IMG/VR virus record: IMGVR_UViG_3300031857_000106
Coordinates: 1 to 64,000 of that record
Source of the DNA: a virus
Reading direction: 5' to 3' (one strand)
DNA length: 64,000 nt
Part shown: positions 5,902-15,149 of the stretch, piece after piece
Numbering within the stretch: position 1 is the stretch's first letter
How the letters are laid out: each line of letters begins with the position of its first letter
Program-made: the position numbers and the translations under genes
Notes under the pieces: generated by a model
What the model was told of the DNA's origin: nothing
Seen by the model: the letters and a program-made list of their open reading frames with translations, nothing else
Database searches by the model: none

Positions 5902-7736
5902 GTCTACGGAGCAAAGAACTGAAAGCAGTATGGGTCCTCGAGAACGCGAAAAAAGATCGGAATTTCCACCTGCAGGAGATAGAGCTTCTTTATATTGTGG
6001 CTTCTGTCCTTCAGTGGAAAAAGCTCAACCCAAAAGTTCCTACTCATCTCATCTGCACGCCTGAGGTCTACCAGAGCTTTTGTGATCTGGATCTCGTTTA
6101 TCTCTGGGACCACATCGATCTAGATGTTTTGAAAGAGAAGGATGAAATAGACAGGAAACCGTTTTGGGCCTGTTCGAAGATCAAAGCAATGCGAAAGATT
6201 TCAGCACCTTTCGTAATGATGGACAATGATCTCTTTCTCACTCGAGCAAATGTAATGACAGAGGAAGACTATAAAAATTACGGTGTCGTGGTTCACTATA
6301 AAGAACACGGTCCCGGTTACTATCTCCTCTCTACAGATCCTACGCTATCAGATCTTCCCGGGCTTTACCCGCCTGATGCTAACGGAGACTCTTTCAACGT
6401 CTCATTCCTTTACATCAGAGATGACGATTTTCGTCAGAAATATGCTGACACTGCTTACTCTTGGATGACTCAGCTATCAGATGGAAGAGAAAAGATCCAC
6501 GGAGGTCACATGATCTTCTGTGAGCAGAAACTGCTTTATGACATGACGAAACGCGAAGGCGTGTCAGTTAAAGCAATAGTTCCTGATCTTTTCGATTGCA
6601 CAAAAAACTCTTTTAAGACTTCCAGCGAGATCCAATCTTATCTGAACCACTTGGGTCCTAAGAAAAGAGGAGTTCGAGGTAATCCAGACCTTTTGATCAA
6701 ATTGAAAAGTGATGTACTTTTTGTCTTAAAGGACTATTCTAATCTAAAACATATTTTCATCGCTCTGAAGAGAAACGATGAATTAATGGTAAAGAATGAC
6801 GGTAAATTTTACTTGAGCTCCAAGCTGAATCCTTACATAGAGCCTTCACCTCTGAAACATCAAAACCGAAAAGAGAATAAGATATGTGTCATCTATGCAC
6901 TTTGGGAAGAGGGAAAGTATCTGTCGTATCTCAAATACTCTCTCATGGCTCTGATCACTTCTACTGATGTCAGAGAAAGAGCAGATATCCTCATCATAGT
7001 GAGCGAAAATCTATATCATGCAGCGGTCCATTGTTTTAGCGGAATCTTATCCGAAGACTCTTTCGTAGTCGTGAAAGGCTTTAAAACTCCCAAATATGCT
7101 CTCCCCAACCACCCTAGAGTTCAGAAATACGACTATTTTATGATGCTTGATTCTGATGCTTTTTTTGTTGGATATCGCTCTATCTTCAAAGAGATAGAAG
7201 AGTTCTATTCTGATGAGTCTAACATAAATAGCATTTTCATGCACAAGGACCGCCCGAACGGTTTTCACGAATGGGGTTCCAAAGACGTCTTTTGGAGCCG
7301 TAAAAGAAATCTTTGCAATTCTATCGATGACGAAGAATATGAAAAAATCTTCGTAAAAAGAATGGGCTCTCAACGATTTGAAGAAATGATGCGAGCTGAA
7401 TTTTGGTGGGTTTCTTGCATCATGATTTATACTAAAAAACATTTCAGAGAAGACAGTTACCACTCATTTGTGATGGAACAACTTTGGAATAATCAATGGT
7501 GTGATGAGACTGTCTTTATCTCATATTCTCACATGATGGGTTATTCCATCAATCTCATAAATAATTTCTTCGAATGTTACGATGTTTGGTCTCGAAAAAA
7601 TGAGAGTCTGACTCTCTATCATCCGATAGTCGGCGGTAACACCACCGCGTATTCTAACGAAGAGATGATCGCAGACATTCAGACGAGATATGACGCAGCT
7701 GTAAAGAAAGAAACATTACTAGGAAAAAAGATATAA
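5898..7736 (+). CDS. Two-domain glycosyltransferase (domain A + domain B fusion)
   Basis: The 612-residue protein combines two GT-A-like modules. Domain A (about 8-250) begins KAVWVLENAKK and carries the DxD-type motif MMDNDLFL (Asp109/Asp111). Domain B (about 275-605) begins near KFYLSSKLNPYI and carries MLDSDAFF (Asp418/Asp420). Separate genes further along encode a lone B-type protein and a lone A-type protein clearly homologous to these halves, so this gene is a fusion, or they are its fission products. DxD motifs bind metal and nucleotide-sugar in family members. The acceptor is unknown. Translation is coupled to the upstream membrane protein. Confidence 0.8.
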   Translation: MSLRSKELKAVWVLENAKKDRNFHLQEIELLYIVASVLQWKKLNPKVPTHLICTPEVYQSFCDLDLVYLWDHIDLDVLKEKDEIDRKPFWACSKIKAMRKISAPFVMMDNDLFLTRANVMTEEDYKNYGVVVHYKEHGPGYYLLSTDPTLSDLPGLYPPDANGDSFNVSFLYIRDDDFRQKYADTAYSWMTQLSDGREKIHGGHMIFCEQKLLYDMTKREGVSVKAIVPDLFDCTKNSFKTSSEIQSYLNHLGPKKRGVRGNPDLLIKLKSDVLFVLKDYSNLKHIFIALKRNDELMVKNDGKFYLSSKLNPYIEPSPLKHQNRKENKICVIYALWEEGKYLSYLKYSLMALITSTDVRERADILIIVSENLYHAAVHCFSGILSEDSFVVVKGFKTPKYALPNHPRVQKYDYFMMLDSDAFFVGYRSIFKEIEEFYSDESNINSIFMHKDRPNGFHEWGSKDVFWSRKRNLCNSIDDEEYEKIFVKRMGSQRFEEMMRAEFWWVSCIMIYTKKHFREDSYHSFVMEQLWNNQWCDETVFISYSHMMGYSINLINNFFECYDVWSRKNESLTLYHPIVGGNTTAYSNEEMIADIQTRYDAAVKKETLLGKKI

Positions 7737-7750
7737 AAAGAAAAAGAAAC

Positions 7751-8953
7751 ATGGAAGACATACGTTGGGGATCTATCATTCCCCTCATCGGAGGAATGAC
7801 AGTAGGAAATAAGACGGCAGCAGGAAATGATCCTAGCGTCATCGTATCATATCCTGCTTTCGGCGACAATGATCAGCATTGTCGAAATTATTTTCAAGAC
7901 ACGCCTTATATTACGATAGATGCAGCAACCAACGTCGCAGAATCTGACATCAAGAGCTACGGTAAAATAGACTTTATGAGCACCGTCTGTCCCTGCGCCG
8001 GACTGTCTCAATTAAATTCAGCTAAGAACACGAGCAAAGGTCGAGGCAGCGATGCTGCTCAGAACGAATGGATGTATAAAAGCGCATCTTTTGTTCTTGA
8101 ACAGGTAAAGCCAAAAGTCTTCTGGGGAGAAAACGCTCCCGGACTTTATGGAAAGACCGGAGAAGGTGTGGTTGATCGTCTTCGCAGAATCGGTGAGGAG
8201 AACGGCTATTCTTTTTCAATGGTGAAGACAGACACTTTTCTCCACGGGATTCCTCAGCACCGCCACCGCACTTTCTACTTTTTCTGGGAAGGCCAAAGAG
8301 CACCAATCCTCTCATGGTACCGTAAAGAAGCTCCTCTCCTTGCGGACTATTTAGATCAAGTTCCTAAAGATGCCAAAGACATGGATCGATATTTTGGAAT
8401 GGGTCCCGCAGAAACAGATCCCTGGTTCAGGTTTGCTGCTTCTGAAGGTTTTACGCCAAAAGATCTCGTGAACTCGCCTAGAGGTTACAAATCAGTGTTT
8501 GATTTTGTCCAAGACGGAAGAATCGATACAGCTATAACTTGGGCTGATGCCAACGAGGAAAAGAAAATGTCCAACTTTTTGCAGAGAGCAAAGAAGAAGC
8601 TAGAAGCCGGAGAAGGTCTCTGGGTCGACACTCCGATACTCTTTAGAGAAGCCACGAACTCTTTGATCGGAAGATACACTTCGATAGTCCATCCTACGGA
8701 ACCTCGAGGCATCACAGTTCGAGAAGCTATGTGGTTGATGGGACTTCCTCATGATTTTGAGCTGAACACTACCAACGTCAATCACATCTGCCAGAACGTT
8801 CCGACGACCACAGCTGCTGATTGGACGAGAGAAGTGATCAAGTTCATCAGAGGTGAAGTAAAAGAATGGGGAGGCCATTTCGTGAAACAGAACAACATGA
8901 CTCAGAAGATTGACATCTCTGAGAAAAAAGTAAAAGTCAACAGCGTGATATGA
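7751..8953 (+). CDS. C5-cytosine DNA methyltransferase homologue
   Basis: A 400-residue protein with motifs of m5C methyltransferases in order: motif IV STVCPCAGLSQ (nucleophile Cys82), motif VI GENAPG (Glu127-Asn128), motif VIII GIPQHRHRTF (Gln169, Arg171, Arg173), and a C-terminal RGITVREAMWLMGLPHDF resembling motif IX. Motif I (IPLIGGMTVGN) is degenerate compared with FxGxGG, so activity is not assured. By family it would methylate cytosine at C5 in DNA. It is embedded among glycosyltransferases and 2OG oxygenases, which raises the possibility of base hypermodification. A leader of pure A/G (AAAGAAAAAGAAAC) precedes the start. Confidence 0.85.
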   Translation: MEDIRWGSIIPLIGGMTVGNKTAAGNDPSVIVSYPAFGDNDQHCRNYFQDTPYITIDAATNVAESDIKSYGKIDFMSTVCPCAGLSQLNSAKNTSKGRGSDAAQNEWMYKSASFVLEQVKPKVFWGENAPGLYGKTGEGVVDRLRRIGEENGYSFSMVKTDTFLHGIPQHRHRTFYFFWEGQRAPILSWYRKEAPLLADYLDQVPKDAKDMDRYFGMGPAETDPWFRFAASEGFTPKDLVNSPRGYKSVFDFVQDGRIDTAITWADANEEKKMSNFLQRAKKKLEAGEGLWVDTPILFREATNSLIGRYTSIVHPTEPRGITVREAMWLMGLPHDFELNTTNVNHICQNVPTTTAADWTREVIKFIRGEVKEWGGHFVKQNNMTQKIDISEKKVKVNSVI

Positions 8954-9894
8954 AGTGCATCTATGTAAACTGGAGCCAGCCTTTTCTAAGAAAAGAAAAG
9001 CTCAGAGGCCACGGTTTCAAGATCTTCAAAGACCTCGACAAATCAGAATACTTCAAACCAGTCTACGAGATCCTATTCACGATACTCTCTGTCGCTTATT
9101 GGAAGAAATACAACGGTACCGCAAAGCTCTACACTGACAAAGTCGGAGAAGAGTATTACAGAAAGATCGGAATCTTAGATCTCTGGGACGAAGTCGACAC
9201 TCAAAAGCTTGAAGAATTTAATCAGCTAGGAATAGAAGGCGGTGTCTTCTGGACTTCAGCAAAATCATACTGCATCGCCAAGGAAGAAGGACCTTTCGTC
9301 TTTTCAGACTTGGACTTCATCGTGAGGCAAAAGGTTCCTGATTATTTTTATTCAACTCAAGTCTCAATACCGCATTGGGAGATCCCACGAGGATACTATT
9401 ACCCCAGCGAAAAAGATCTCGAGTCTCTCACTCACTGGAAACCCTTCGAAGGATTTTCACAGAGGATGTTAGTCCCTAACACATCTTTCCTCTACTTGGA
9501 TTCAAAAGAGCTCCAAGATCTCTATTGGCAGAGACACTATGAAATAGTGAACACCGAGAACGAAGTTCCTGAATGGGTCTGGCTTCTTTCTGATCAGGGA
9601 GTCTTCGGACAATCTATCAGGTCTTTAGATCTAAAAACGACTTCTCTCACTGACAAGATATTTTTATCAGAGAATGAAGGTTGGGGTAGAGGCGGAGAAG
9701 GTTGGGCCGATATGTGGCTCTTTCCACCCGGTGCAGACATGGAGAAAGAAAAAGTCGAGTGGGAACACGTCTGGCTGGCCAAGGTGGCTTATACATTCAA
9801 CGAAGAGTTCAAGCAGAACGAGATCAAGCGCTACATTGCTGAGATCGATGGAGTCTTTCCAGAGCTCTCACATAAAATAGAATCCATCAGATGA
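8950..9894 (+). CDS. Glycosyltransferase-like protein, domain A family
   Basis: The 314-residue protein is homologous to domain A of the two-domain glycosyltransferase. It shares the order 'LYTDKV...YYRK..ILDLWDEVDTQKLEE', an FW-x-SAK segment and a DxD-type motif FVFSDLDFIV (Asp120/Asp122). The C-terminal half is richer in Trp and acidic residues than the paralogues. Likely cytoplasmic and metal dependent, with unknown donor and acceptor. It overlaps the methyltransferase stop and the next gene's start by ATGA junctions. Confidence 0.75.
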   Translation: MKCIYVNWSQPFLRKEKLRGHGFKIFKDLDKSEYFKPVYEILFTILSVAYWKKYNGTAKLYTDKVGEEYYRKIGILDLWDEVDTQKLEEFNQLGIEGGVFWTSAKSYCIAKEEGPFVFSDLDFIVRQKVPDYFYSTQVSIPHWEIPRGYYYPSEKDLESLTHWKPFEGFSQRMLVPNTSFLYLDSKELQDLYWQRHYEIVNTENEVPEWVWLLSDQGVFGQSIRSLDLKTTSLTDKIFLSENEGWGRGGEGWADMWLFPPGADMEKEKVEWEHVWLAKVAYTFNEEFKQNEIKRYIAEIDGVFPELSHKIESIR

Positions 9895-10544
9895 CGGAAG
9901 AGCAAAAGACTGCAGCTTTAGAACACTATAAAGAGAAAGGTTGGGCTCGGATAGAGCAGTGCATTCCTTCTGATTGGGTCTCGTGGCTTAGAGAACTATT
10001 CGTTAGAACGAGAGAAGAGCAGAAGCCTCTGCTGAGACAAGAGAAGCCTTACGGTTCTGGAACTTATTGGGAAGGCGTAGATTCTCTCTCAATGGTGAAC
10101 GAAGATCTCTTTAAAATTTACACTAGCGATCTCACCAAAGAAATCTTGAACATCTTCTGTAAAGAAGCATATTGTTTCATCGAAGAAGCAATCATCAAGA
10201 TGCCAGGTGAAGATTTTAGATACACTGAACATATTGATAGAGTAGGCGGGACTGATCCTAGGCTCTTCAACGATCCTCTTTACGATCAAATCACTCTCGC
10301 TTGGATCCTCACAGATCTCACAACTGAGAACGGGACTTTAGAAATAAAGGAGGGAGAAGAGTATCTGCCAGTCTACCCTAAAGCGGGAGACATCATGGTC
10401 TGGAATGATACTCTGTGGCACCGATCAGGGCCTAACCACAGCGAAGAGCCCAGAATTATTTGGATCAATTTCTTCACAATGCATCCTATCGGAAGAACCG
10501 AGGAGATTAACAAAGACTATTACGACTTAAAAATCATTCCATGA
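9891..10544 (+). CDS. Phytanoyl-CoA dioxygenase (PhyH)-like 2OG/Fe(II) oxygenase
   Basis: A 217-residue double-stranded beta-helix protein with the facial triad of PhyH enzymes: HID at 114-116, distal His177 in WNDTLWHRSG and the 2-oxoglutarate-binding Arg188 in EEPRIIW. PhyH-family members hydroxylate small molecules or peptidyl residues with Fe(II), O2 and 2-oxoglutarate. In this operon the substrate could be a sugar, a fibre residue or a modified base. It is coupled by ATGA to the gene before and to a SAM methyltransferase after it. Confidence 0.82.
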   Translation: MTEEQKTAALEHYKEKGWARIEQCIPSDWVSWLRELFVRTREEQKPLLRQEKPYGSGTYWEGVDSLSMVNEDLFKIYTSDLTKEILNIFCKEAYCFIEEAIIKMPGEDFRYTEHIDRVGGTDPRLFNDPLYDQITLAWILTDLTTENGTLEIKEGEEYLPVYPKAGDIMVWNDTLWHRSGPNHSEEPRIIWINFFTMHPIGRTEEINKDYYDLKIIP

Positions 10545-11143
10545 CAGGAAGAGAAAAGCTGCCATACTTATTGAATAGAGAAGATCTAATCGGAGCCGAG
10601 ATCGGCGTCGAAGAAGGATTCTTTAGTGAATACTTGCTTAAGACAGGTCTCTTCAGGACTCTGTACTCAATTGATCCCTGGCCTAATCGGTTTCCCGGAG
10701 TCTTTATCAATGGAGAAGATCTCGTTACGAGCAATAATGAAGAGACTTACACAACAGCTCGAGAAAAACTTGAAAAATACGAGGCCTCTGAAATCATCCG
10801 AAAGAGTTCAGAAGAAGCTTCAAAGGCTTTTGAGGACGAGAGCCTCGACTTTGTCTTTTTAGACGGAGACCACACCTACGAAGGCGTAAAGCTCGATCTC
10901 CAATGTTGGTATGACAAAGTAAAGAAAGGCGGAATTTTTTCAGGCCACGATTACATGGATTATGTGATGAATTGTGGAGGCGGCATCACCTCACATTTCG
11001 GAGTAAGGAGAGCCGTAGACGAGTTCTTCTCAGAAAAAGGCATACAAGTCTTTACTGTCGAGGAAATGGAAAGAGAGAGGCTGCAGTGGATTGAGAACTA
11101 CGAGAGCTTCCCAACTTGGTACAGCTGGTACATAATAAAATAA
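10541..11143 (+). CDS. Class I SAM-dependent methyltransferase (Methyltransf_24-like)
   Basis: A 200-residue protein with motif I GAEIGVEEGFFSEYLL (about 18-33), acidic SIDPW at the end of strand 2, and LDFVFLDGDHTYEGVKLDL (102-120), the hallmark of the Methyltransf_24 group, followed by GGIFSGHDY. This group often O-methylates sugars or natural products, and in phages and capsule loci it sits beside glycosyltransferases. A sugar-capping O-methyltransferase is the most likely role. A 4-base gap separates it from the next gene. Confidence 0.82.
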   Translation: MTGREKLPYLLNREDLIGAEIGVEEGFFSEYLLKTGLFRTLYSIDPWPNRFPGVFINGEDLVTSNNEETYTTAREKLEKYEASEIIRKSSEEASKAFEDESLDFVFLDGDHTYEGVKLDLQCWYDKVKKGGIFSGHDYMDYVMNCGGGITSHFGVRRAVDEFFSEKGIQVFTVEEMERERLQWIENYESFPTWYSWYIIK

Positions 11144-11147
11144 AGAT

Positions 11148-11870
11148 ATGAATTTCAAAGACCCACTGCTGAAATCAGATAAAGACGACGTCTATTACTT
11201 AGCACCGATTCCTGTCTACATGAAGCAGTTCGATGATCACGACTTTCACGACAGAGTCTATAATTTCGGCTTTGAGACCCTCAATCCAGCTCAGAAGCTG
11301 ATGGGACAGGAACTACCTGAACGCTACGACGAAGAGAGGCAGAGCACTTATCAACCTTGGAGCGATTCTGAGGTGGCAGAAAGATGGGTCGAGAACACCG
11401 AGTACAATCCAATCGGAAGCCGATACTCAGTTCCGCCCAACGATTTTTTAAAGACTAATAATCCAGACGTAGCAGTGATTAGACAGAGAATTTTTGATGG
11501 ATTCAGCCATCTGTTGAATTCTATCGAAGTTCCTCACGACATTACTCAAGCAAAGATCACTGAGAGCTGGATGCAATACTATGACCCTTATGCCGGTCGC
11601 GGCCATCAGGCTCACAATCACTGCAGGTGGCATCCTTCAGAAGAACCCATGGTCGGATTTTCTGGCGGTTACTACCTCTCTGACGGCGATCCGATCAAAG
11701 ACCATCCTTACAGTGGAGTCTTTTGTTTTCACATTAGAGGAATGTCTCATTTCATCAGACCAAAGAAAGGGCTCTTGGTGATTTGGCCTTATGACATCGT
11801 CCACTCAGTCAAACCATTTTACGGAAAAACACACAGATGCGTGATCAATTTCAACATACAACTCCCATAA
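11148..11870 (+). CDS. 2OG/Fe(II) oxygenase (phage prolyl-hydroxylase-like family)
   Basis: A 240-residue protein. The second half carries a His-rich iron-binding segment (GHQAHNHCRWH, 152-162), a strand FSGGYYLSDGD, and the distal DIVHSVKP with His219 plus Arg230 in HRCVINFNI, which would bind 2-oxoglutarate. This 'SG-x-YYL ... HSV-P ... R-x-x-x-x-FN' pattern is typical of 2OG-Fe(II) oxygenases common in large phages. The N-terminal 100 residues are family specific. Together with two other oxygenases it suggests several hydroxylation steps in this pathway. Confidence 0.82.
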   Translation: MNFKDPLLKSDKDDVYYLAPIPVYMKQFDDHDFHDRVYNFGFETLNPAQKLMGQELPERYDEERQSTYQPWSDSEVAERWVENTEYNPIGSRYSVPPNDFLKTNNPDVAVIRQRIFDGFSHLLNSIEVPHDITQAKITESWMQYYDPYAGRGHQAHNHCRWHPSEEPMVGFSGGYYLSDGDPIKDHPYSGVFCFHIRGMSHFIRPKKGLLVIWPYDIVHSVKPFYGKTHRCVINFNIQLP

Positions 11871-12649
11871 AAGTAGTCCGAGCTTTTTGGGGAGAGAACA
11901 AAGACATCTGGGCAGAGATACCGAGCTCGCCTGAATGGGACGAGATCGTCTATGTCTGGGGAGAAGAGAACGAGAAGAGGTTGAAATCGATGGGATATGA
12001 GACAAAGCTCATGTGCACCACGATGACTGAACCGAAGTACAGCACGATCTATGATCACTTTGCTCATAAATTAGATACTTACGTCGCGGCTGAGGAAGAT
12101 TGGGGAGAATTTCTCTTTCTCGATTGGGACGTAAAGATCATCAAAGAGATAGATGAGCGGTTCTGGGATCTCGTGAGGACCAAACCTCTTCAGTGTCCGG
12201 TTTACGGTTATCCGAAAGAATATGAGAGAAAGATATGGGAGCACATAGAAGCAAACCCTCAGAAAAAATGGGTACAAGAGCTCGATCCGAACACAGGTGA
12301 CTGGGTTAAAGTCCAAAATGAGCAGCTCGAAAAATACAATTGGAATTGGGAAGACCTCCAGCTCGTTCCTAATGTCTGCTTCTTCTACTCTTCTTACACA
12401 GGAGTTCCGAAAAAGCTGAGAAAGATCTACGAAAATCAAGGTGTAAAAACGTGCATTGAAGAGTTTGCAGTGTGGATCTGGGCTGATTGTTCTCTCGATG
12501 AATTCATCGAAGAACACGAACCTTTTGTGATCAGAGGGAGAGAAGATGATCTCTGCCACTTTGACCTCGCAGAGGAAGAGACTATGAAGAGGATTAACGC
12601 TTACGTGAATACAAAAATCAAAAAAGAAATTTATCTGAAGCATCTATGA
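11837..12649 (+). CDS. Glycosyltransferase-like protein with DWD motif
   Basis: A 270-residue protein with a GT-A type layout: an N-terminal strand/helix region (KVVRAFWGEN), then EFLFLDWDVKII with a DxD-like Asp96-x-Asp98, and a conserved LVPNVCFFYSS further on that resembles the acceptor-side segment in capsule glycosyltransferases. The start overlaps the previous gene by 34 bases, which is unusual here; the next in-frame Met lies well inside the fold, so the longer start is kept. It is coupled to the GT25 gene by ATGA. Confidence 0.72.
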   Translation: MRDQFQHTTPIKVVRAFWGENKDIWAEIPSSPEWDEIVYVWGEENEKRLKSMGYETKLMCTTMTEPKYSTIYDHFAHKLDTYVAAEEDWGEFLFLDWDVKIIKEIDERFWDLVRTKPLQCPVYGYPKEYERKIWEHIEANPQKKWVQELDPNTGDWVKVQNEQLEKYNWNWEDLQLVPNVCFFYSSYTGVPKKLRKIYENQGVKTCIEEFAVWIWADCSLDEFIEEHEPFVIRGREDDLCHFDLAEEETMKRINAYVNTKIKKEIYLKHL

Positions 12650-13236
12650 TCACTCGAGTAATTACGCTGGGCGGAGAAAGGATGAAATCTTTTCAAGAAA
12701 GAATGGGACCTAAAATCCCTTTTGAATTTTTCAAAGGCTTTACGCCGGACTACATTTCCGACATTGAACCCATGTTTGAAAAGAGCAACATATATGAATA
12801 TGCTCACGAAAGGAATCCAAGAGCAGTTATCGCCTGTGCTAAGAGCCACCTTTGGCTCTGGGAAATGTGTATCCGCTTAGATGAGGAAATTTTGATACTC
12901 GAAGATGATGTGACTTTTAGCGATGATTTTGCAGAAGAAGCGTTTAACGTTTTCATCTATAACTTAAACGATTATGAGTACGATGTCTTCTTTTTTGACG
13001 GAGATTGGGGAGAGAAGTACATAGTATCTCAGCCTCATCGCTTTCATTCAGGCTGTGCCTACGTAATGACTCCTAAGGGAGCTCAAAAGATTTTGGACAA
13101 GCTTGAAGCTGAGGGCTTCGATGAAGCGATCGATTGGGAGATCTTAAATTCACAAAACTACGGAGTGAGAGCTCTCGCTTTTGAAAGAGCGATCCTCGTT
13201 CCATCAGCTGACGAAAAATCGACTTTGAAGATATGA
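12646..13236 (+). CDS. GT25-family glycosyltransferase
   Basis: The 196-residue protein matches family GT25 along its length: an N-terminal VITLGGERMKSFQERM (the 'V-x-x-L-x-R-x-x-RxxxF' block), GF at 31-32, ACAKSHLWLWEMC (63-75; the conserved A-C-x-x-SH) and ILILEDDVTF (82-91; the acidic donor/metal site). GT25 contains LPS galactosyltransferases and the animal collagen beta-galactosyltransferases. It is flanked by 2OG oxygenases and precedes collagen-like fibre genes in the same window, so a fibre acceptor is an attractive but unproven idea. Confidence 0.85.
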   Translation: MITRVITLGGERMKSFQERMGPKIPFEFFKGFTPDYISDIEPMFEKSNIYEYAHERNPRAVIACAKSHLWLWEMCIRLDEEILILEDDVTFSDDFAEEAFNVFIYNLNDYEYDVFFFDGDWGEKYIVSQPHRFHSGCAYVMTPKGAQKILDKLEAEGFDEAIDWEILNSQNYGVRALAFERAILVPSADEKSTLKI

Positions 13237-13793
13237 TAAAATTGCACGACGACATTTTCCTTTTTGAAAAGATCTTGACCGAAGAAATAATTGAAGAGGG
13301 CCTGAAGATCGTATCAGGAGAATCTAAACAGAGCTACGGGATAGAAGAGGGTTCTCATTTCTTCAATCTGATAAATGATCTCTGGTTCAAAAAGATCGAA
13401 GATCCTCTGCACGAAGAATACTTTCGTCTCGTTCCTCTGCCTGCTGAGACTATCAAAGCTTTGAGAGAATTCACGAAGACTGATTGGAGAGATCTCTTCT
13501 TTCTCAGATACTATCCCGAAAACACTCAAGAGCTGAGCACCTACGTCCACGCTGATTTTTCGACTTGGACTTTCAGCGCCTGCTTCGTCAATTCTGAAGA
13601 GTATGAGGGAGGCTCGCTCTGTTTTCCTAGACAAGGAGTAAAGAAGAAATTAGACAGAGGAGATGTAGTAGTCTTTCCAGGTGGTCTGACTCACCTCCAC
13701 TACACTGAGAACATTCAAGAGGGAGAGAGAATAGTCTTAGTCGGACAATCAATGCCTTATAAACAAGACCACAGATTGGGAAAACCTCTCTGA
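13233..13793 (+). CDS. Prolyl-4-hydroxylase-type 2OG/Fe(II) oxygenase
   Basis: A 186-residue protein with the P4Hc arrangement: LRYYPENTQELSTYVHAD with iron ligands His106 and Asp108, EGGSLCFPRQG, GDVVVFPGG, then distal His154 and Arg166 (GERIVLVGQ) for 2-oxoglutarate. This is close to the canonical prolyl-hydroxylase/AlkB-like 'HxD...GGxLxFP...H...R' layout. Substrates in the family include peptidyl proline, lysine or asparagine. It is ATGA-coupled to GT25, an arrangement reminiscent of hydroxylate-then-glycosylate pathways. Confidence 0.85.
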   Translation: MIKLHDDIFLFEKILTEEIIEEGLKIVSGESKQSYGIEEGSHFFNLINDLWFKKIEDPLHEEYFRLVPLPAETIKALREFTKTDWRDLFFLRYYPENTQELSTYVHADFSTWTFSACFVNSEEYEGGSLCFPRQGVKKKLDRGDVVVFPGGLTHLHYTENIQEGERIVLVGQSMPYKQDHRLGKPL

Positions 13794-13823
13794 AACATTT
13801 GATCTTTTCACGATAAGAGAAAT

Positions 13824-14696
13824 ATGAAAAAATTAGTAGTAGCTCGAAGCTGGAGAGAATTTAAGACTCAACAGGCTGCAGCAGTATATAGCCTCTATGA
13901 GGTCTTTAAAGATTATGACGTGCACCTCCACTTGGTCATCAACGATCACAAGAACGAGGCTCTCATAGAAGCATTACGCAAGAAAATGCCGAACTGGAAG
14001 ATCAACATTTACGATAACCTCTTCTTCGACGAATATGCACTTCTTCGAGGAGCAACTCCTGACCAAATAGCAGAATTTCCGAAATGGATGTGGATCTACC
14101 ATCTGCTCCTCTATCATTTTCTGTGGCATTCTCATCGGGAAGACTATGTGCTCACCTACGATGACGACATCTTCTTCAGAGAAAGGCCGGAAGAAGTCTG
14201 TCACAAAGTGAATAATAAGATACCTTTTTGCATGGCAGATCAACATTCTGATTCTGACAAGCCGCTGATGGGAAAACTCGTACTACACTTCGGTAACTGG
14301 ATCCACGATGAGTATTATGCCTGCTGGGGATCAACTTGGTCATCTAACAGCGGTTTCATGGGATTGGCCAACAGGGCCATCTTTGAAAATTTCAGCTCAC
14401 CTGAAGATTTCAGAAAAATGTTGGACATGTTTGAGTACCGGGTTTACCGCCACGAAGACGACAACACTGATTGGAAAGACTACCGAATTCTCCTCCAAGA
14501 GCAGTCTTTTCTGGGGATTTTAAACAGAGCTTTCAGCAATAGAAAACACGCGGTTCTCATTCCAGAATACGGTTACTCGATCAATGATCACAGCATTTCT
14601 AAAGTCCACCACTATGTGGCGAAAGCAAAGCTCGCTCCTGAATTTCAACAAAGGATCAAATCTAAATACGAAGAACTCTTAAAATTTTTACAATGA
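13824..14696 (+). CDS. Glycosyltransferase-like protein with YDDD motif
   Basis: A 290-residue protein with a strand/helix N-terminus (KKLVVARSWREF) and a donor-site-like YVLTYDDDIFF (Asp113-115). It later contains a Trp/Ser-rich STWSSNSGFMG acceptor-side segment and a basic C-terminal helix. The layout fits GT-A enzymes that handle nucleotide-sugars with a divalent metal. It starts after a 30-base gap with an AT-rich leader and is ATGA-coupled to a cytidylyltransferase, which could supply its donor. Confidence 0.72.
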   Translation: MKKLVVARSWREFKTQQAAAVYSLYEVFKDYDVHLHLVINDHKNEALIEALRKKMPNWKINIYDNLFFDEYALLRGATPDQIAEFPKWMWIYHLLLYHFLWHSHREDYVLTYDDDIFFRERPEEVCHKVNNKIPFCMADQHSDSDKPLMGKLVLHFGNWIHDEYYACWGSTWSSNSGFMGLANRAIFENFSSPEDFRKMLDMFEYRVYRHEDDNTDWKDYRILLQEQSFLGILNRAFSNRKHAVLIPEYGYSINDHSISKVHHYVAKAKLAPEFQQRIKSKYEELLKFLQ

Positions 14697-15130
14697 AAAT
14701 AGGAATCACATGCAGCACTTTTGATCTGCTCCACGCCGGGCACGTCATCATGTTAGAAGAATCTAAGAAACACTGTGACTATCTGATCTGCGCTCTCCAA
14801 GTCGACCCCTCGATGGCCAAGCGGACAGATGGCGTAAAGAAGAACCCACCCGTCCAATCTCTAGTCGAACGGTATCTGCAATTGGACGCAGTGAAATGGG
14901 TCGACAAGATCATTCCCTACACTACTGAACAGGAGCTCGAGGAGATTTTCATGTCTCTACCAATCAATGTGAGGATCATCGGAGAAGAGTACAGAGAAAA
15001 GAACTACACTGCTCGTGAGATCTGTGAGAGAAGAGGGATAGAGATCATCTATAATAAGAGAGAGCACAACTACTCTTCTTCAGACCTCCGCAGAAGAACG
15101 GCCGCAGCTGAACAGAGTAAAAATATATAG
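14693..15130 (+). CDS. Cytidylyltransferase (TagD/glycerol-3-phosphate type)
   Basis: A 145-residue protein with GITCSTFDLLHAGHVIMLEE (4-23; HAGH nucleotide-binding motif), VDKIIPYTTEQELEE, IIGEEYREKNYTA and a C-terminal NYSSSDLRRR that matches the family's closing SSTxLR motif. By family it makes a CDP- or other NDP-activated polyol or sugar. It is the third enzyme of this superfamily in the window, implying that the phage supplies several activated donors itself. Confidence 0.85.
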   Translation: MKIGITCSTFDLLHAGHVIMLEESKKHCDYLICALQVDPSMAKRTDGVKKNPPVQSLVERYLQLDAVKWVDKIIPYTTEQELEEIFMSLPINVRIIGEEYREKNYTAREICERRGIEIIYNKREHNYSSSDLRRRTAAAEQSKNI

Positions 15131-15149
15131 ACTAGAAAATCAAGAATCT

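Noticed and set aside
12071-12643. 190-codon minus-strand open frame opposite a glycosyltransferase
   Set aside because: No motif, Phe-rich composition typical of antisense reading of acidic genes, and surrounded by tightly coupled plus-strand genes.
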